NCBI GenBank assembly: GCA_039545315.1 | Contig: BCIM01000001.1 | Location: forward strand, 3,716,261 to 3,780,260 | Direction of reading: 5' to 3' | Length of the DNA stretch: 64,000 bases | DNA from: Kondoa malvinella | Taxonomy: Eukaryota > Basidiomycota > Agaricostilbomycetes > Agaricostilbales > Kondoaceae | In this document: positions 59,468 to 64,000 of the stretch, piece after piece | How positions within the stretch are numbered: position 1 is the stretch's first letter | Layout of the letters: each line of letters starts with the position of its first letter | Made by a program: the position numbers and the translations under genes | Notes under the pieces: model-generated | What the model saw: the letters and a program-made list of their open reading frames with translations, nothing else | Told to the model about the DNA's origin: nothing | Database searches by the model: none

Positions 59468-61091
59468 ATGAGCGACGTTGAACAATTCATGGGCATCACT
59501 GGCTGCGACGCAGAAACGGCAAAGGAGCACTTGGAATCAGCCAATGGCAACTTGGAAATGGCAATGTCTTCATTTTTTGAGATTCAAGCTGCTGCTGGAG
59601 GACCAACAGAGACAGAGGGAGGGGATGACTCTGCTGCTGCTCAAGGCGACATGCAAGCGGCCAGCGAGACTGCTGCAGATCAAAGCTACACTGGACCTCG
59701 TACCCTAGATGGAAGACCTGCTCCTGCTATGCCTTCTTCTGCTTCTGCCTCGTCTAGCTCAAAACCGCAAGTCCCTCATCATCGAATGCATTGACAGCCT
59801 GAACTGACTAGCGCATTACAGACAAAGCAGACAGACTGGCGTATCTAGCCTAGGAGATCTACTGCGAGCAGGCGCAACCGGCCGAGCAGCCCCTCAAGGC
59901 TCGGACGATGAAGACGACAGCGACGAGGATCAGCGCAAGAAGCCTCAAGATTTCTACACTGGAGGAGAAAAGTCTGGATTAGCTGTAGAAGATCCAAATG
60001 CTGCAAAGGGAGGACCGAATAAGCTGGTGTCGAGTTTGCTCAAGAAAGCTTCCGAGTGAGCAAAGCTAGCGTGATGCTCGTTTAGCAGCTGATAGCTGTT
60101 GCTTCTCACAGAGCTGGAACTTCTTCGCGAGCCCAAGCTCCAGCACCTCAGTCTGCTACTCCTCGCTTTTTCGGCGGCGGAGGGAACACTTTGGGCTCAG
60201 AAGATGCTCCTTCAGTAGCTGTGCCAGATCCAACTGCCCGGCCAGCGCGAACAGGCGGGATGCCAGGTGGTCTTGGAGGTCAGGATGAAGACGATGATGA
60301 GGACATGGACGACCAAGAAGTCGCTACTCGCATTCTTACTTTTTGGTCAAATGGCTTTTCTATCGAAGACGGTATGCGTCGCTCTATTCGAATTACTCTG
60401 TCCACTTATGCGATTGTGATAATGTGTCAGGACCACTTCAAAGTTACGACGACCCAGCCAGCAAAGCGCTTCTTGAATCGCTGAATCGCGGCACTGCACC
60501 TTTGAGCGTCCTCAACATTCGCTTTGGTCAAAGAGTAGACCTTCAGATTGCCAACAGACAGCAAGAAGAGTACAAACAACCTCCTCCTAGACCCATGCGA
60601 CCTTTCGAAGGCGGAGGAAACCGTCTAGGATCTCCCGCGCCTTCCATGACTGGAGCCTCCGCTACACCTACCTCGTCCGCACCACCTCCATCTACCTCTG
60701 AAGCTCGAGCGGATTTCAAGCCAGTAACTGTCTTTGAAGTTGACGCTTCTCAACCTACTACTCAGATTCAGATCAGACTCGGCAACGGAGAGCGGTAACT
60801 TCCCACAAGACTTTCACTGTGCATCTCTGATGTCTCTATACAGGATGTCGGGGCGCTTCAATCACACGCACACAGTCGGCGACATTATCCGCTACATCAA
60901 CGCGTGCGTGTTCTTCTCGCCCTGTCTGTCTTTGACTAATGCGGCAGTTCCCCTATAGCTCACAACCAGGCGTTACTAGCCGTCCCTATGTCTTACAAAC
61001 TACCTTCCCAAATCGCGACTTGACGGATGAAAAGCAAACGATCAAGGATGCAAAATTGCAGAATTCGGTCGTGACCATGCGCTATACGTAG
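59468..61091 (+). CDS. SHP1: UBA-SEP-UBX protein Shp1/p47, Cdc48 cofactor
   Basis: Shp1 (p47) recruits the AAA ATPase Cdc48/p97 to ubiquitinated and membrane-fusion substrates. Exons 59468-59770, 59835-60055, 60112-60371, 60431-60794, 60844-60903 and 60959-61091 join in phase. The UBA domain is residues 1-45 (MSDVEQFMGITGCDAETAKE). The SEP domain holds RILTFWSNGFSIEDGPLQSY and FGQRVDLQIANRQQEEY. The UBX domain runs from QIQIRLGNGERMSGRFNHTH to SRPYVLQTTFPNRDLTDE, ending VVTMRYT. The UBX turn reads TFPNR where many have FPR. Length about 445 residues, close to the family. Confidence 0.94.
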
Positions 61092-61377
61092 AGAAAGGAG
61101 CCTTTGTATGGCGTCACACCGCCTAGATGCAATGCAAAATGTACAATACATCGCACAGATTATATTTAACAATTCTAAGCTCTTGATTTGACAGTCTTGT
61201 CGTCTAGCATTGCAGTATTCTGGCAGCACGATGACGGGGCAGTAGCGACCTTGTGCATATCTTTGCTCATCTGATGCCATTGATGAGCCCGAAAGGCGGA
61301 AGAAACGGCAGAAGGCATACCTTGTTTCATCACGGAAACATATAGCAATCTCTCGCCAGACAGAGCTCATGGCTGCC
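61092..61377. other. Convergent 3' regions of SHP1 and ATP11
   Basis: About 285 bases between facing stop codons. Nothing beyond expected 3' UTRs was seen. Confidence 0.4.
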
Positions 61378-62450
61378 CTATAACTGCCACGCCATGTCCA
61401 AAAGCTCTTCATACTTGAACTCCCTGCCCGTCTTGCCCTGGAAATCTGCTAATAGCCGTCTTTCTTGGGAACCCTCATCCTTTTCTGCATAGAATCGCTG
61501 CAACCTCATGCAAAGCAGCTGAGCATCCGTTTGAGAGATTAGTTGACCGCTTCCCGAGTCGCCAGCAGTGATTTCGCCGCGAAGGAGCACGATACCATGC
61601 GAGATTGCCAAGTCAGTGTAGTGCGTAAGGATGAGAGCTGGCTGAGCGAATGTGCCATGACTTTTGTATGCTGCGAGGGAAGTGAAAAGAATAGTTGTCG
61701 TCTCTGGTGTTCCAGCAGGTAAAGCTGAAGGCGAAGGGACGACTGCCCATTCCATAAAGATGTTCTCTGCTCCTTTTGTACCGTCTTCGAGCTCTCGAGG
61801 CAGAGGTAAGATGAAGCGAGGATTCTTCTGAGCGATAGAGGTCATTCGTCTGTATGTTTCAACTGGTATGACAGCTCCCAGTTTCGTCGTGGAGGTAGTT
61901 GATGCATGATAAGCTGTCCAAAGCGCGGAGATCTCTTCTGTCGAAGGTGGAGGTTGTCTGGTGAGAAGCTTTTGCAGATCCATGATGTGCGACAGAGGCT
62001 TTAACACAGCTTAGCTAGCACAGAGCTCCAAACAGAGAAGTCGCACCTTGATGCCGCTTTCGTTGTTTCTGCCTGTGAGCTCGCTCGGCAGAGCAGGAGC
62101 GACAACAGAAGATGGAATCTTTTGCAAAGAGGGATTGCTCGAGACTTTTGGAGCTGATGCAACCTCTGCCAACCTGGGTTTGCGAGCTAGCTTTGCTCGT
62201 TCCTTTAATGCTTCCACATTGACGCCCTGTCTATACAATGATCAGCATGTGACAGCAGAGGAGCTAAGGAGACTTGCTTCTTAGCTGCAGCCTTCAAAGC
62301 ATCTGCATACTTGTCCTCAAATTGCTTGCGCTTCCATTCAATCTGCTCTCTCGTGCCAATCAGAGGTTCAATTTGGCTGTCTGTGAGCCAGCGACGGCCG
62401 ATCGAAGGAGCTGCATTCGCTACTCGGCGGTATGCCAGTCGAGTGATCAT
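61378..62450 (-). CDS. ATP11: F1-ATPase assembly chaperone Atp11 (ATPAF1)
   Basis: Atp11 binds unassembled F1 beta subunits in the matrix. The first exon encodes a presequence, MITRLAYRRVANAAPSIGRR. After two introns the protein continues GVNVEALKERAKLARKPRLA and PLSHIMDLQKLL. The family core reads ALWTAYHASTTSTTKLGAVI, PVETYRRMTSIAQKNPRFIL PLPRE, then FTSLAAYKSHGTFAQPALIL and HYTDLAISHGIVLLRGEI. About 325 residues. Both introns (after AAAKKQ and after ESGIK) are in phase. It ends MAWQL, TAA at 61378-61380. Confidence 0.93.
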
Positions 62451-63565
62451 GGTCGGTCGAATGAAGTCGAGCTTGGAGTGATTGAACTGCGACTGAAAGG
62501 CGAGCTCCGACGATCAAGCTATGACAGAATAGTAGCTAGTAGCCTGTCTAAGCACGACCAGTTCATTGAGTATTGTACAAGACTGAACGACAATCTACAG
62601 TAGCTTGATCATGCATACACGCGTTTCAGCCGCACTTCTCTAGCTCTTGCTACTCGAGCAAAGGTGGGACGTAACGAGCTAGGACGAGACGAAGCATGTG
62701 TAGATCAGAATATTCGTCTGTTGACGAATCTGAATTAGCAGTCATAGTGTATCGATCTCGTTCTGCGTGATCAGGCAACAGTGACTAGATGGCTGGAGAG
62801 TGAGGTATGGTGGAAGTGAGAAGCGCTGAAGGGATCTGAAGAGGGCAGCAGTCAGGTTGAGCTAGGCGTCAATGTCACGAACTGGAATCGTTGAGCGAAT
62901 AAGCGATTGGAGTCGATAAAGGCATAAAGACAACTGGCAAGGTAGGCTCCGGATTGCCAAAAGCAGAATATTGTGTATGCGAAAGCAGGTGAACTAATTG
63001 TCATCGAGTAGAACCGCGACAGTACAGCTGCTGCGTGTTGCGTTCTCGTAGTACAATCAGCTTTCGCGAGTTGACTGGCGGTATCGCTGGAGTGTCAGAG
63101 CGAGACGATGGACGAAGCGAGAACGATATGGTCGACTGCATATAGAGATTGACGGAAGTTGTTGAGCAAGCAATAAACCGGCTTTTCTATTATGACTTGT
63201 TCCAAAGGCAACGAGAGAGCGGCAAAACGGTAGGAGAGCAGCCTTTGATTGGTGTGATGTGCTTTAAGGCAGACAAGAGCTCGTCTTGATTTCTCTTCCG
63301 GTATATTACTTGTCTCTAGCTTTTTCTTTTACTTGCAACCACTTATAAGGGCCTGGTCGGGTGCCCTCTTTTCCGCGCTTTTAGAGGCTTTTAGACGTAA
63401 ACACAAAATCGTAAAATTCAGGCTGTCTGTCACGTCTTTTTCCAGCACTTTTTCGAGCACTTTTACATGTAAAAGAGGCTCATTTGTAAAAGACCTCCGG
63501 ACCTCTTTTCCAAACTTTCCAAGCACTATTTCAGACCGTCACCACCGCAATTAACGCGTCGTAAC
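62451..63565. other. Gene-free stretch upstream of ATP11
   Basis: About 1.1 kb with no supported gene. It has a perfect 7-bp hairpin, ATTCGTC-TGTT-GACGAAT, near 62730. A more AT-rich part follows from about 63290 with repeated AGCACTTTTT-like words and TTTTACATGTAAAA at about 63461. Confidence 0.35.
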
Positions 63566-63715
63566 ATGGGTAAAACTAACAAGAACCTCAAGGCCACTGA
63601 TAAGAAGCCCAAGCCCTCTTCGGGCAGTCAGCCTCCAACCCAAAAAGCGCCTATATATATGATACGGGAGAATAGTATATTAATCTCCTTAGTATATTAT
63701 TCTCCTCGCAAATGA
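63566..63715 (+). CDS. Short lysine-rich open frame, possible element ORF start
   Basis: ATG at 63566 begins MGKTNKNLKATDKKPKPSSG and runs 49 codons to TGA. The last third is encoded by the hairpin at 63668-63704, so the natural reading frame may have been interrupted by it. A basic, Pro/Ser-rich start is common in transposon ORFs but is not diagnostic. No family recognised. Confidence 0.25.
   Translation: MGKTNKNLKATDKKPKPSSGSQPPTQKAPIYMIRENSILISLVYYSPRK
63668..63704. repeat. Inverted repeat / hairpin, 16-base arms
   Basis: Arms 63668-63683 and 63689-63704 pair with two mismatches that would be G-U pairs in RNA, around a 5-base loop. A TATATATATGA run lies just upstream. It could be a miniature element or a transcription-end hairpin. 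Confidence 0.6.
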
Positions 63716-63930
63716 CTAGATTTCGTGATTAGTTCCGCAGGAAATCCTACGGACTTGGCTTGAGCTTCGCCTCGTAAGCTTTTCCGCAGGATATCCCGCG
63801 CAGATTTGCACACTGTTGACACCTGTTTGGAGTCTCGTCGATGAGAGTCACATCCCTAGAACTCCTTCTAAGATCCGTATCGGAGTTCTCATGCCGCCAG
63901 TACATCAGCGTATGTGAGGGAGCGAATAAG

Positions 63931-64000
63931 CCTGCGTTATTGAGGTTATTCTTCTTGCGTTATTGAGGTTATCCTGCGTTATTGAGGTTATTGAGGTTAT
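63931..64000 (+). repeat. Tandem repeat, 19-bp unit CCTGCGTTATTGAGGTTAT
   Basis: Copies at 63931-63949, 63954-63972 (one base changed) and 63973-63991 are followed by a partial TGAGGTTAT to the window edge. Four extra bases separate the first two. The array probably continues beyond 64000. Confidence 0.85.

Overview
This 64 kb window reads as nuclear DNA of an intron-rich fungus. I infer Basidiomycota: most genes are cut by many introns of about 45-65 nt, with GTGCGT or GTAAGT-type donors and CTGAC/CTAAC/CTGAT-like branch sites 8-25 nt before the AG. It also carries a FunK1-type kinase and a fungal PARP/E2 fusion. I cannot place it below phylum. Two ambiguous bases (27355, 28811) show it is a draft contig. 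I found no convincing tRNA, rRNA or CRISPR array.

1-20 kb is mostly housekeeping: a truncated unknown gene, RPN1 (proteasome base), an ATP19-like ATP synthase subunit, SAH1 (adenosylhomocysteinase) divergent from COQ4, SEC39 (Golgi-ER tethering), a GNAT-like/ankyrin protein and VPS2 (ESCRT-III). Between SEC39 and the ankyrin gene lies a 2.7 kb interval bounded by long inverted repeats and holding two genes I do not recognise.

20-30 kb is accessory in character: a modular secreted cysteine-rich protein, a broken LRR-MYND gene, and a FunK1 kinase lying between two diverged direct repeats. Several of these genes show frame breaks that I could not explain by splicing.

29-46 kb mixes signalling and metabolism: two related SDR oxidoreductases, a RAX1-like RGS membrane protein, a multi-LIM protein, a DH-PH RhoGEF, an SHB17-like sugar-bisphosphatase with tiny exons, a repeat-rich single-pass membrane protein and a MYND-finger protein. 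The RGS, LIM, RhoGEF and membrane proteins would fit cell-polarity and cell-wall signalling, but their proximity alone does not prove a pathway.

47-62 kb is again conserved: RRP42 (exosome), a KHDC4-like KH protein, a large PARP-UBC fusion, a DUF4211 protein, SHP1/p47 (Cdc48 cofactor) and ATP11 (F1-ATPase assembly). The last 1.5 kb has no clear gene but holds a hairpin, a short lysine-rich ORF and a 19-bp tandem repeat, which suggests repetitive or transposon-derived DNA at the right edge. All exon structures were worked out by eye from splice sites, reading phase and family similarity.
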